This document shows, in pieces, positions 54,600 to 64,000 of a stretch of DNA of 64,000 nt. Position numbers and translations under genes: made by a program. Below the pieces are notes generated by a model, which did no database searches, had not been told where the DNA came from, and saw nothing but the letters and a program-made list of their open reading frames with translations. Source of the DNA: Triangularia verruculosa (taxonomy: Eukaryota > Ascomycota > Sordariomycetes > Sordariales > Podosporaceae); NCBI GenBank assembly GCA_033296885.1, contig MU863889.1, forward strand, positions 337,385-401,384, read 5' to 3'. Within the stretch, counting starts at the first letter, position 1. Every line of letters begins with the position of its first letter.

Positions 54600-55040
54600 C
54601 GGAAGGTGGCCTATCTCCGGCTGAAGGGAGTTGATGGCCACTGAACTATCCCCCTGATCCCCATTGGTCGGCGCCGGTAGGTCTCGAACCTACTCAGGGT
54701 TCAAGTATCAGCCCACAGAGTCCAAGTCCAGACTCTGCAGGACGGTCAACATCAGATAGTGGGTCGTCCATCAGCAGAGCATCAGATGAGCTGTGCAATG
54801 AAGACATTTCCCCACTACACTTGCACTGCGTCCGTACCTATTTGACGAGGCCATGACGTCTGCCCGCTGTGCAATGAAGACATTTCCCCACTACACTTGC
54901 ACTGCGTCCGTACCTATTTGACGAGGCCATGACGTCTGCCCACTTTGCAGACAGCATGCAGAAATCAATAAACCAACATGGTGACGGAGGAACGCAGCAC
55001 AGTGTAACCCTCCCAAGCGTGCTCCTTAAAGCTGGTTCAA
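54600..55040. other. Gap with tRNA 3'-half-like sequence and a duplication
   Basis: On the minus strand at about 54668-54692, GTAGG-TTCGAGA-CCTAC forms a T-arm followed by CGGCGCC, as in a tRNA 3' half. The matching 5' GGCGCCG was not found, so it is probably a fragment. The tandem duplication at 54791-54941 is listed separately. Confidence 0.4.
54791..54941. repeat. Perfect 76-bp tandem duplication
   Basis: The unit starting ctgtgcaatgaagacatttc at 54791 is repeated at 54867 without a mismatch I can see, until cccg versus ccca at the ends. It sits about 100 bp upstream of the CYP55 start. Confidence 0.9.
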
Positions 55041-56739
55041 ATGTCTGCTCTCCTCACCCAGGCCTGTCGTGTCACCAACCCAGGCATTCGCCAGTATAGG
55101 ACCACTCTCGAGAACTTGAAACAAAGATTATCCACCACCGCCAAGATGGCAGCAGTCGACATGCCCGGTTTTCCCTTCAAAAGGGCATCCGGTCTCGATC
55201 CCCCAGTCGAGTTCGCCAAGCTGCGAAAGACGGATCCAGTGTCAAAAGTCAAGCTGTTCGATGGTTCCGCAGCGTGGCTGGTGACGAAGTACAAGGATGT
55301 TTGTCAGGTGGCTACCGATCAGCGGTTGTCGAAGGTAAACCACACCCAGATCGTTACCAAGCGGCGCTGATGGCATATACCGGTTACAGGAGCGAAGACG
55401 TCCTGGCTTCCCCGAGCTCAGTGCCAATGGCAAGTTGGCGGCGAAGCAGAGGCCTACGTTTGTGGATATGGATCCCCCGGAGCATACCAAGTACCGGTAT
55501 GTGGGCCAGGTGAAAAATGGAAGAGTTGGACTGACATGAAGTGGCCAGCGGCATGGTTGAGTTTGCCTTCACAAACGAGCATATCGACTCTTTGAAGCCT
55601 TATATCAGCAAGACTGTGACGGATTTGCTGGACAAGATGAAGAATAAGGGCTGCTCAACTGGACCAGTGGATTTGGTCCAGGAATTCGCGCTACCTGTGC
55701 CGTCATATGTATGTCATGCAGTGCTGGGGCTGGGCAAGAGGACTGACAGGTCTAGATGATCTACACTATCCTCGGGGTCCCATTCGAGGACCTCGAATTC
55801 TTGACCCAGCAGAACGCGATTCGCACCAATGGAAGTTCAACGGCAAGAGAAGCTTCTGGTGCTGCACAGCAGGTGCCCCCACAGGCCCACCGCCAGGAGA
55901 TAGCTGGCTGACATGTGACGCGCAGGGAACTGCTAAAGTACCTCTCCGAACTTGTGGAGAAGCGCCTCCAGGAGCCCAAAGGTGATCTCGTCAGCCGGTT
56001 GGCGACGGAGCAAGTCAAGACAGGAAACCTGAGCAAGGAAGACGCGGTGCAAATGGCATTCTTACTGCTCGTTGCGGGAAACGCAACGATGGTGAACATG
56101 ATTGCCTTGGTATGTGCTCCCAGAATCATCTCTTGCTACCAGAACTGACGAGGCACAGGGCGTGGTGACTCTCTTCCAGAACCCCGATCAGCTGGCCGAG
56201 CTGAAAACCGACCCAAAGAAGTGGGCGGGCCCCTTTGTGGAGGAGCTTTGCCGCTATCACACTGCCTCAGCCATGGCGATGAAAAGAACCGTTAAGGAGG
56301 ACGTGGAAATCGGTGGCAAGGTGAGTCACTCCAAGTCCCTTTCGTACCAGATAGTGGCTGAAGAGAGACTCCACAGATTATCCGTGCTGGGGAGGGCATC
56401 ATCGCGTCCAACATGTCAGCCAATCGGGACGAGGACATTTTCTCGGATCCGGAGAGGTTTGACATGCACCGAAAGTGGGGACAGGAATGTGCTCTTGGAT
56501 TTGGATTTGGTCCCCATCGATGTATTGGAGAATATTTGGCAAAGACTGAGTTGATCACGGTGTTTGGTGAGTTCCTCTGTCTTTTCTTGTTGGGGGACTG
56601 GACGGTAGGCTGATGAGTGGAGGCAGCTACACTTTTTGGTAGCGTCCCGAGTTTGAAATTGGCGGTTCCGATTGAGGAGATGGATTACACGCCTTTGGAT
56701 CGTGACGTGGGGATTGTTCAGCTTCCTGTGAGATGGTAG
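55041..56739 (+). CDS. CYP55: Cytochrome P450 nitric-oxide reductase, CYP55 type (P450nor)
   Basis: Eight exons: 55041-55334, 55390-55496, 55549-55708, 55756-55872, 55926-56109, 56159-56320, 56377-56566 and 56627-56739, about 441 residues. The sequence follows fungal P450nor: FPFKRASG, FVDMDPPEH, DLVQEFALPVPSY, LLVAGNATMVNM (I-helix with the NO-reductase A-G-N-A-T), FVEELCRYHTAS, SANRDEDIF and the haem loop FGFGPHRCIG. The known enzyme reduces two NO to N2O with NAD(P)H in fungal denitrification. The first 35 residues are Arg/Ser/Thr-rich, like a mitochondrial presequence; a second ATG (55146) would give the cytosolic form of about 406 residues. Exons 4 and 5 do not join in phase with GT-AG: one G too many. 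Confidence 0.88.
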
Positions 56740-57709
56740 ATGGGAGGGTCACGATCGAGACAGGGGTGGAAGGAGGAGGCTTGGCCTGTGCCATCTTAGC
56801 GGGATATCTTATTCTGAAGTCACAGAATAATTGGTTATGGCCTGTGAGGAGTAGGAGTGTTCTAATGCAGTGATAGGTAATTCTTGACTCTTGTATTCTT
56901 TGAACATATTCCCAAGTTGAGAATTCAAGAGCGCACCAAATCTTTTGTTCATTGTGGTCTTGAATTCTTGTTTCTGGGCCTCTTTCCAAATTGAAACAGT
57001 GCTCAGGTACCTTGGTAAGTAGGTAGGTAATTGAGCCTTCCGCTTTTCGCTGTTTAGCGCTTCGCTCTTACGACACCTGGGGTTGTCACTATCATGGAAT
57101 GGAAGCCTCAGGCTTTTTCCACCAGAAGAACCTGTCTTCTCAACCAAATCCCCACTCGTACCAGGAAAAAGGTACGAGAACCAGCTGTGTTTCGTCACCA
57201 GGACGAATGGTTCTGGAGTTTGGCTGGCAAATTCTCGTGTGTGTTCCACCTCAACAGCCTTTTCAGCTTGAGGGATCGCAGGTTGATCAACTGTGGCTTT
57301 TCCAACGAGCAGACCTTACAGGAGCTCAGAGTCACAGGTTCAGGCACATGTAATCAACACCTGAGAGGGTCTCTACCCAGACAAGCAAGCAGAACTTGAT
57401 GTAAGCCGATGCTAAAAGCTAGACACATGTAAGTAAGGTAAACATGAATAGATTGATAACATGGTCCAACATATCGAACAAGTACACTGATGGATATGAT
57501 TCTTCTATGTCATGAGGTCGAGCAGAGGGCTCGATCCCCGTTCCCTGGGTGTCGGCAACGAACTGTGTCACTGTGTGGGGCGATTGGCGATTCCCTTACC
57601 CAGACATAAAGACTGAATCAAAACCGAAAGGTAAGAGGCTTCACGAAGACTCTTTGCACCCGAACGCCACTGCAAATCGGACGTGCACGCGTGCTAAGCT
57701 GTCAGCTAG
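56740..57709. other. Intergenic
   Basis: Nearly 1 kb. A minus-strand ORF (56809-57249, 146 codons) has no motif and is not called. A TAGGTAGGTA run lies near 57019. Confidence 0.35.
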
Positions 57710-57716
57710 TATAAAT
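57710..57716 (+). promoter_or_regulatory. TATA box of the ATG-less transcript candidate
   Basis: TATAAAT followed by a long CT-rich stretch, the usual shape of a strong promoter in these fungi. The first ATG downstream is only at about 58304. Confidence 0.5.
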
Positions 57717-57966
57717 ACCCTACCTCTCTTCCATTTCCAGAGCCCTTCTTCTTTTCCTTATACATCTACTTCTTCAGATCATTTTCTTCAGTCTTGCTCT
57801 CGAAATATATACCAAGTACCTTACGCTTTAAATCACCTACACTCGCCGTCCACTTCGTTGTTCACCTCGATCGTCTTCCTCGCCGTCCACCCTTTTTTCC
57901 ACCATCCCGCCTTCCACCATTGAGTCGTCGTCCGCACTGCGCTGTCTTCTTCGCCCTCCTCCTCGC

Positions 57967-58080
57967 ATACCTCGCCGTCTACCTTGCCGTCTACCTCGCC
58001 TTCTATCTCATCGTCTATCTCGTCGTCTACCTCGTCATCTACCTACCTCGTCGTCTACCTCGTCGCCTACCTACCTTGCC
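57967..58080. repeat. 12-bp minisatellite (ctcgtcgtctac type)
   Basis: About nine imperfect units of CTCGYCGTCTAC with insertions of ctac. In one frame it would encode repeated V-Y-L, but that frame has no ATG. Confidence 0.75.
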
Positions 58081-58192
58081 TGCCTACCTCCCTCACGCTC
58101 CCAACAACCGACCTCGCCTTCCGCCCTGCCAACCCAACCGACCCTCGACCCCGGCAACTACCAAGTACTGGAAAGTATTCCCCCCTCTGAGT

Positions 58193-59690
58193 CTTGCTAA
58201 CATCTTTGTAGGAGGGTGGCGAAGTCGGACATCTGCAATCTCCACGTGGTGCCACCTGGGAACACTGCTCCTCTTTTCATTCCTGGTCACCAAGTGGTGA
58301 TCAGGGATGGGAAGGGGGGGCAAAGCCAGTGCAGAGACGCGTTTTTGGCTTTTTGGCGTTTGGCGTTTGGCGTTTGGCGTTTGGCGTTTGGCGTTTGGAG
58401 TTTTGCTCTTTGCTTTGCTCTTTTGACTTTTTGGTGTTAGGCGTTTTGGAGTTTTGCTCTTTTGGGTCTGCTTTTTCGGCGTTTTGGCGTTTTGGAGTTC
58501 TGGCGTTTTGCTCTTTTTGGGTCTGCTTTTTCCTGGCTTTTTGGTGTTTTGCTCTTTGGTCTGCTTTTGGGTCTGCTTTTCTCTGTCTTTTTGGAGTTTT
58601 GGAGTTCTGGCGTTTTGCTCTTTTCCAGATTGGGTCTGCTTTTTCGGAGTTTTGGCGTTTGGCGTTCTGGAGTTTTGCTCTTTGGTATGGTGTTTTGCTC
58701 TTTTCGGTCTGCTTTTTTGCGTTTGCTTTTATGGCCAAGTGGTCGGGCGGCGAAGTCGTACTCTACAACCTCCCCGTGGTGCCGCCTGGGAACACTGTTT
58801 TCTGTTAGACCCCGGTTTGGCAGAAGACAGAGCTAATGTAGAGACGCTGGCGTTTGGCGTTTGGAGTTTTGCTCTTTGGGTCTACTTGTTTTGGCTTGGT
58901 GTTCGGCGTTCTGGAGTTCTGGCGTTTTGCTCTTTTGGGTCTGATTTCTTTGGCTTCTTTCTTTTGGCGTTCGGAGCTCTGGCGTTTTGCTCTTCGGGTC
59001 TGCTTTCTCTGGCTTCTGGTGTTCGGCGTTCTGGCGTTTTCGTGTTTTGCTCTTTGGGCCTGCTTTCTATTGCTTTTCGGCATTCTGACGTTTGGAGTTC
59101 TGGCGTTTTGCTCTTTTGGGTCTGTTTTTTTTGGTCAATGGCCCTCTGTGTCTTGCTAACCGTGATGTCTAGGCGGGCGGCGAAGTCGGCCTCCGCAACC
59201 TCCTCGTGGTGCCGCCTGGGAACATTGCCTTCTTCTTATCCCCCCAGGATGAGAAAGAAGGCAAAGCCAGTGCAGAGACGCGTCGTTTTTTTGGCGTTTG
59301 GCGTTTGGCGTTTTGCTCTTTGGGTCTGCTTTTTGGTGTCCGGCGTTCGGCGTTTTGCTCTTTGGGTGTTTTGCTCTTTGGGTCTGCTCTTGGTCTTTTC
59401 TTTGGAGTTCTGGCGTTCGGCGTTTTGCTCTCTGGGTCTGCTTGGTTTTTCTGTTATCTAGGTCTGATTTCGGTGTCTGGCGTTCGGCGTTATGGTGTTT
59501 TACTTTTTGGGTCTGCTCTTTTTGCTTTGGCAGAGTGCCCTCCGTTTGTGTTACTAACTGTGATGTCTAGGCGGGCGGTGAAGTCGGACTCTGCTACCTC
59601 CTCGTGGTACCGCCTGGGAACACTGTCTTCTTCTTATCTACTGCGAAGATCAGATAGAAGACAAAGCCAGTGCAGAGACGCATTTTGCTC
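58193..59690. repeat. Four-copy array: conserved core plus low-complexity spacer
   Basis: Cores centred on GGCGAAGTCGG at 58218, 58748, 59179 and 59577 (steps of about 530, 431 and 398 bp). Each core is 100-130 bp and ends near GCCAGTGCAGAGACGC (partly degraded in copy 2). The spacers are runs of ttggcgtttggcg and gcgttttgctctttgggtctgc. The spacers produce long but meaningless ORFs. Confidence 0.85.
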
Positions 59691-59700
59691 CATAGACTCA

Positions 59701-61114
59701 GACTTTGAGAAGATACCCGGTCAATGTCTCCTTTGCATGTGTATTTAGCTACCTAGGTCGCTTTGTCTGGCAAAATTCATGATCAATTCCCTGCAACCTT
59801 ACCTATGTACTCAGGCCATGAGATGTTGTTTCTATGCAAACTCGTTTCCTCGTGTATGCTCTAAGTCGTTGGCGGGCTGTGTCCTTTTTCTTTTCCGCTA
59901 TTACGCTTCCCGTGTCAGTCCCATCCCAGCTTCTTCTCCCGCAACCAAAACGAGACGGGCAACCTGTGGTCACATGATAGCAAATTCTTTACACTTTGAC
60001 TTTTCCGAATACCAAAAGGTCCAGGGTGGGCAGTGAGCCGAGATAAGTGAGCGGGAGGTCCGTCTCGGCATAGTGGGTTGAGAGGTGTCTCAACCTACTA
60101 CCCACCCTGAAAAGGTCTTTGCTTCCAGGTTGGGTGGGCCGGGCTAATTTGAGCTGCTCGGCTCATAGGTTGAGGTCAGCTGCAATGTAACCACCGAGCT
60201 GAGGTTTTGGATCAACACAGCTTGAAGTCATTGGATGTCCACTATACGCAACCGGAACTAATACAAGTACCTTGCAAAATAGTAACTGATGTGCTGAATT
60301 GAGTGAGTAGTTCAGTTAGGGTCCTTGACTCTGCATTTATGCCAAAGCCGATCAACAGTCTCATCTCTCAAGAAGATTGCTGTCAAGGAAGGCTCCCTAA
60401 CAACCTTTTCTGCTGTTCTTAACACCGTCCGCGTGTTGGTTCTAGACCCCTCTCACGACACCACGATCCCCTGGAAATTGGAATGCGGAGTGCTTACCAT
60501 CCGAGTCCCCAAAGGCTGCATTGCTACCAAGTATAGAGTGGGGCTGACATGTCGTCAGACAGCTCGCCACTGTTTCTATCCGAGTATCGGCCGAAGAGCT
60601 GCAAGGCTTTGACCAGGATATCCAAATTACTTGAAGCACAAGAATACGACTGGCTGAATTTGGAGTCTCGTGAAATAGTGAACTACCTTAACATAACGTG
60701 ACTTCTTCATCACAGTTGTGGAGAGCTTAAGTGAAATCGTATATAGGGTCGTGAGACCATCATCGTATTCTCGGAAGCATGAGAACCAACGCCATGGACA
60801 TTGGTCTGACCTAAGATAAACCTGCTCTGTTGTGTTCCATTGTGGACGATGGTCTTTGACGAGCCATGATCAACAGAAGGCGGCTATGGTCTTGAAAGGA
60901 TGCTTGGCGTTGGTCATACTTAGTGCTCAGCCCAAAGTGTTGTAAGATCATGATGCTATTCAGGTCTAGGTAGTTGCCTGACAGAGCAACAAGCCTGTTC
61001 TCCTTCCTTTTTTGGCGCTGAGGGGATGTTGACCCTTACCATCAGCGTACTCTGTATATGCTGAATTTACAGTTCCGCAAACAATCACTCGCCCAAAGAT
61101 GGCTACTTACTAGG
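59701..61114. other. Intergenic
   Basis: 1.4 kb without a supported gene. At about 60030-60190 related words such as gtgggttgagaggtgtctcaacc form short inverted repeats. Nothing else stands out. Confidence 0.35.
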
Positions 61115-61121
61115 TATATAA
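61115..61121 (+). promoter_or_regulatory. TATA box
   Basis: TATATAA 118 bp before the ATG at 61233, with a pyrimidine-rich (TCACCT/CTTCAC) leader after it. Confidence 0.55.
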
Positions 61122-61232
61122 GTCACCTCTCTTCACCTGAATTCCCCTTCATTTTCACCACAATCACCTCCAACATTTCCATTTAAATATCCTTTAGATT
61201 CTCTTACTTCCACTATCCCCCAAGCGTTCAAA

Positions 61233-61571
61233 ATGCAGCTCACCAACCTCCTTGCCACCCTCCTCTTCACCCTAGCCGCCGCGGCCCCTGCCCCAGCTGC
61301 TGAGGACGCCATCCTTGAAGCCCGCCAATCCGTTGTCCGCGTTCAGTTTGAGATTGAGCGCGACACCTTCATCCAGCGCGAGATCAGTGCCGGCGGCGGA
61401 GTTCTCAACCGCAACGGAAACCTCTTCTCCGCAGGCATCGTCAGCGGACCGAGCAACGCCCGCTGCCAGGCTTTCAACGGAAATACCGCTGTTGGCGCCG
61501 CCATTGTTCCCAACAGAGAGACTGTGTACAACAACAGAAACGGGGCTTTTGTGACCCAGGTGCGGTGTTAG
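61233..61571 (+). CDS. Small secreted protein
   Basis: Single exon, 112 residues, ATG 61233 to TAG 61569-61571. Signal peptide MQLTNLLATLLFTLAAAAPA, then a probable pro-segment ending at a dibasic-like E-A-R. The mature part of about 80 residues is predicted beta-rich, with Gly/Asn-rich turns (SAGGGVLNRNGN) and two Cys (in ARCQAF and at the C-terminal VRC) that could form a single disulfide. No family recognised. Composition and size are those of secreted effector-like or surface proteins. A TATA box and CT leader support expression. Confidence 0.75.
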   Translation: MQLTNLLATLLFTLAAAAPAPAAEDAILEARQSVVRVQFEIERDTFIQREISAGGGVLNRNGNLFSAGIVSGPSNARCQAFNGNTAVGAAIVPNRETVYNNRNGAFVTQVRC

Positions 61572-62222
61572 ATGGGTACCTACCTAACTTGAAGTGTTGG
61601 GAACCTGTGGTACAATGTTGGAACGAGGTCTATGAGTACCTGATACCTAACAAGAGTGGTTTAGGAGGATGAAATGGATGATGGGAGAGCGTGATGGAAG
61701 ACTTTTGTATTTGTTTACCTTACTCTACTTCCGACGCTCATTTCGTGAAGCTTCATATTATTGCAATTGATCGATGGCGTTCAAGGTACTGCTACCTAGT
61801 AAAATTTCTGCAAAGTCTCCCCATTCATTAAACTGTCCTGTCTAATGTAGGTAGGTAGACAAACAAAATATTTTGTGGCGTCATCGTGGCAACTACAGTA
61901 AGGCACTAGCCGAAAAGTTCTTACTATGTATCTAAGTGATGTGGTACTACCCTGCTTCAAGAAATATATCTTTTGTTCGTCGACGATTTTGTAGCCTCTG
62001 GGCTTTGTGCTAAGACGGCTCGAAGTACCGGGTCGTCTTTATTCTTATCACCATAGTGAACCCTAACGTGCACGCGGACACCTTGCTAGTCTGCAAACGT
62101 TTAATATCAAGTACGACACCGGCATCTTCCCTGGGGAGAGGCATTGTATGCAGCTATTGGGGCGCTACCTCTACCTAACCTTCATTCTCACCTCTCCGTA
62201 CCGTCCAAACCCCCTTACCTAA
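61572..62222. other. Intergenic
   Basis: No gene. TAGGTAGGTAG occurs at about 61849-61860. The stretch ends at the terminal repeat of the AT-rich block. Confidence 0.35.
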
Positions 62223-62293
62223 GAGATATTCTACTTGCGCATTACCTTTTTTCTACGTACGTATTACCCCCTAAGGGGGTTAGGGTTTTATAT
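62223..62293 (+). mobile_element. Diverged terminal repeat of MITE family 2 type
   Basis: About 70 bp align with the left end of the 31-kb element: gagatattctacttgcgcat against gagacattctaggggggca, then ttaccttttttct, attaccccctaagggg and ggttagggttttatat. Changes are mainly C-to-T or G-to-A, as RIP gives. It forms the left border of the AT-rich block. The partner end was not found, so the element may extend beyond what can be aligned. Confidence 0.7.
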
Positions 62294-63695
62294 AGCCCTT
62301 AAATATTTTTAAGGACTTTTTTTTATTATAATTATTATTAAAAATTATAATTATTACTATACTATATTTTCTTCTATATAAATCTCTATATAAAATAATA
62401 ATTATAAATACTATAAATAAATTATAATTAAAATATAATTTTATTATTTTAAACGTTATATAAATTTTAAACTTTTATTAAAATTCCTACTTATATTAAT
62501 ACCTTTACCGAAAACTTTAAAGAAAATATTTTCTAAGGTCTTTATAATAAGGGCTTTAAAAATATATTTTTAGGTTTATCTTTTTATATTAAAAAGTGAA
62601 TTAAAAGTTTTCTTTATTTTAATAATAAATTAAATCTATTTCTTTAAGTAGATTTATTAAATATAGGGCTATTTATTAAAAAAAGTTAAACCAGTCTAAA
62701 ACTTAAGCTTTATCCGGAAAGTTTTATACTTTAAATTTATAATTAATAATAAGTCGGAAATTTAATTCTTTACTTTTATAAATATTAATATTAAATATAA
62801 TAAAAGTTTAGAATTTAATTTAAAAGTTAATTTAACAGTAATTTTTCATTTATATTATAAAAGTTAATATTTAATTGAGGATTTAAACTGAGGTCCGTTA
62901 TTTTTTATAAAGCCGGATTTAATTTTCTTTATCGGTATTTTAATTTTCTTTAAAGTAAATATTTTTTTCGGAGTTTTATATTTAACTAGCGTTTTTACTA
63001 CTTCTTTACCGGTAAATCTTTTTTAATTATTATTTTTTAACCGGCTTTTCGGAAAAGTTTTAAAAGGGTTTTTATATTTAAAATAATAATTTATTTTATT
63101 TTATTATAAAAAAATAAAGTTAATAAATAATATATAAATAAATATTAAAAAGGTTTATTTATTATTTTTTTTTTAATATATAGAATTTATTAATATATTT
63201 TAATTTTAAAATCTCTTTATTAAATAATTTATTCTGAATATTGTAATAATAAAGGATATTGAATTAATTTTTAATAATATATTTTTTATTATATTTATTT
63301 AAGGGTTTTTTAAGGGATTTATTATTTATAAATATTGAAGTTTTAATGATAAGATATTATTTATTAATTACTTTAAGCTAGTTTAAATAAACTTTTAAAT
63401 TACTTTTAAATAAAATAAATTATTAAAATAATTTCAATAAATCTTTATTTGTTATTCGGTATACTTTTCTTTTAGGGTTTTCTATTATTAATTAATAAAT
63501 TTTTAAATATAATTTATAACCTTTAGAATATCTCTTTTATTAATATTTAAATAACTTTTAATAAATAAAGTTATTATAATACTGCGGTTAATATATTACT
63601 TAATAAAATAATAAACTTAATATTTCTTTAAAAGTATTTATTACTTTTATATATAAATTAAAACTTTATTTTATTTAATAAAAAACTTATAAATA
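62294..63695. mobile_element. AT-rich RIP-like relic
   Basis: About 1.4 kb made almost only of A and T (words such as ttaataataaatt), without an open frame, between flanks of normal composition. Both borders are sharp. This is the usual result of repeat-induced point mutation of a transposon in ascomycetes. The family-2 terminal repeat at the left suggests a hAT-like parent, but no transposase motif survives. Confidence 0.75.
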
Positions 63696-64000
63696 ATTGT
63701 TAACGTGTGGCACATAATAGGTGCCAGGTAAGACCCAGGTGTTGAGGTGCCAGGTAGGTCTTCCAACTTCTTCTCACATAAGCCTAACTCGGCAGACGAG
63801 CTCCTTAGCCAAGCTTAACCTTGGCACTATACTTTTATAGGTCTAGCGTAACCTAAGACCTACCAAAGGGCTCGGCTCCCAAGGATTTGTCAGCTATCGA
63901 AGGGGATCGAAGCCCGTAGAACTAAGCTATACCCTCTATAGCTTAGTAGTCCCACAGGGCACCCTGCTACCCTATAGGGGCCCAGTGCCCTGTAGAACCT
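63696..64000. other. GC-balanced segment after the AT block
   Basis: No gene. Repeated gtgccaggta and short palindromes (agctataccctctatagct) suggest another repeat family not hit by RIP, cut by the window end. Confidence 0.4.

Larger units (their letters stand above)
57740..59700 (+). ncRNA. Candidate spliced, ATG-less transcript with four exon-like repeats
   Basis: Downstream of the TATA box, about 590 bases contain no ATG in any frame. They include a block built on ctcgtcgtctac (57967-58080). A textbook small intron follows: GTATTC at about 58172, TGCTAAC, then TTTGTAG ending at 58211. The next segment (GGTGGCGAAGTCGG...CCGCCTGGGAACACTG) recurs three more times; copies at 59.15 and 59.55 kb are again preceded by T-x-CTAAC and GTCTAG. 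Transcription and a non-coding nature are inference. One frame could encode a short repeated peptide (GGEVGL then VVPPGN). Confidence 0.35.

Noticed and set aside
54660..54780. Possible minus-strand tRNA with a long variable arm
   Set aside because: T-arm and 3' acceptor half are present but no pairing 5' acceptor or A-box could be found; treated as a fragment.
56809..57249. 146-codon minus-strand ORF downstream of CYP55
   Set aside because: No motif, and it overlaps equally open plus-strand frames.
57500..57550. tRNA-like string ggctcgatccccg
   Set aside because: No stem pairing consistent with a cloverleaf.
58454..59461. 335-codon plus-strand ORF rich in Phe, Leu, Ala, Cys
   Set aside because: It is produced by the ggcgttttgctctttggg low-complexity spacers; composition is not protein-like and other frames are equally open.
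1..64000. CRISPR arrays, operons, bacterial-type insertion sequences
   Set aside because: Tandem repeats here lack the direct-repeat/unique-spacer pattern, and gene structure is eukaryotic with spliceosomal introns.

Overview
The window reads as nuclear DNA of a filamentous ascomycete (Pezizomycotina, most likely Sordariomycetes). The support is: short introns of 45-145 bp with GTRNGT donors, CTAAC-like branch sites and YAG acceptors; gene families typical of these fungi (GH7 cellulase, CYP55 nitric-oxide reductase, HsbA-type wall protein, PTH11-like receptor, HET and ankyrin/NLR-like genes); and a sharply bounded, almost pure A+T block of the kind left by RIP mutation of transposons. Coding is sparse, with many gaps of about 1 kb.

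Layout. 0-5 kb: the tail of an off-window gene, a hypothetical ORF broken by an in-frame stop, and a C2H2 zinc-finger ORF with no ATG of its own. 5.4-7.1 kb: a five-exon GH7 gene with altered catalytic residues. 7.3-16.6 kb: five members of an unrecognised paralog family (called PWW family here after its C-terminal P-W-W-x-W motif; one copy is frameshifted), mixed with an F-box gene and a secreted multidomain phospholipase A2. 16.8-22.7 kb: a PAF-acetylhydrolase-like enzyme, an HsbA-like secreted protein, a wrecked zinc metalloprotease and tRNA-Gly(GCC). 23.7-30.2 kb: an ABCG-type transporter, a small secreted cystine-knot-like protein and a charged coiled-coil protein. 31-36.5 kb: a 477-bp transposon-derived element with an 8-bp target-site duplication, then a 1504-residue membrane ankyrin protein. 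37.7-45 kb: a membrane-anchored propeller-like protein, tRNA-Val(AAC), a divergent pair of PWW genes and a PTH11-like receptor. 46-54.6 kb: a patch of incompatibility-type genes (HET pseudogene, frameshifted NLR-like/ankyrin gene, divergent HET-like gene). 55-56.7 kb: an eight-exon CYP55 gene with a mitochondrial-type presequence. 57.7-59.7 kb: a TATA-bearing, ATG-less region with four repeated exon-like cores in low-complexity spacers. 61.2 kb: a small secreted protein. 62.2-63.7 kb: a RIP-like AT block entered through a transposon terminal repeat.

The secreted and surface-active products (GH7, PLA2, HsbA, knottin-like peptide, small secreted protein, PAF-AH-like lipase, receptor, ABC transporter) fit a plant-debris or host-associated fungus. 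The repeated PWW family, the HET/ankyrin genes, the many broken genes and the MITEs mark this as a fast-evolving accessory region. Exon boundaries were set by eye from reading frames and splice motifs; no expression evidence was available.
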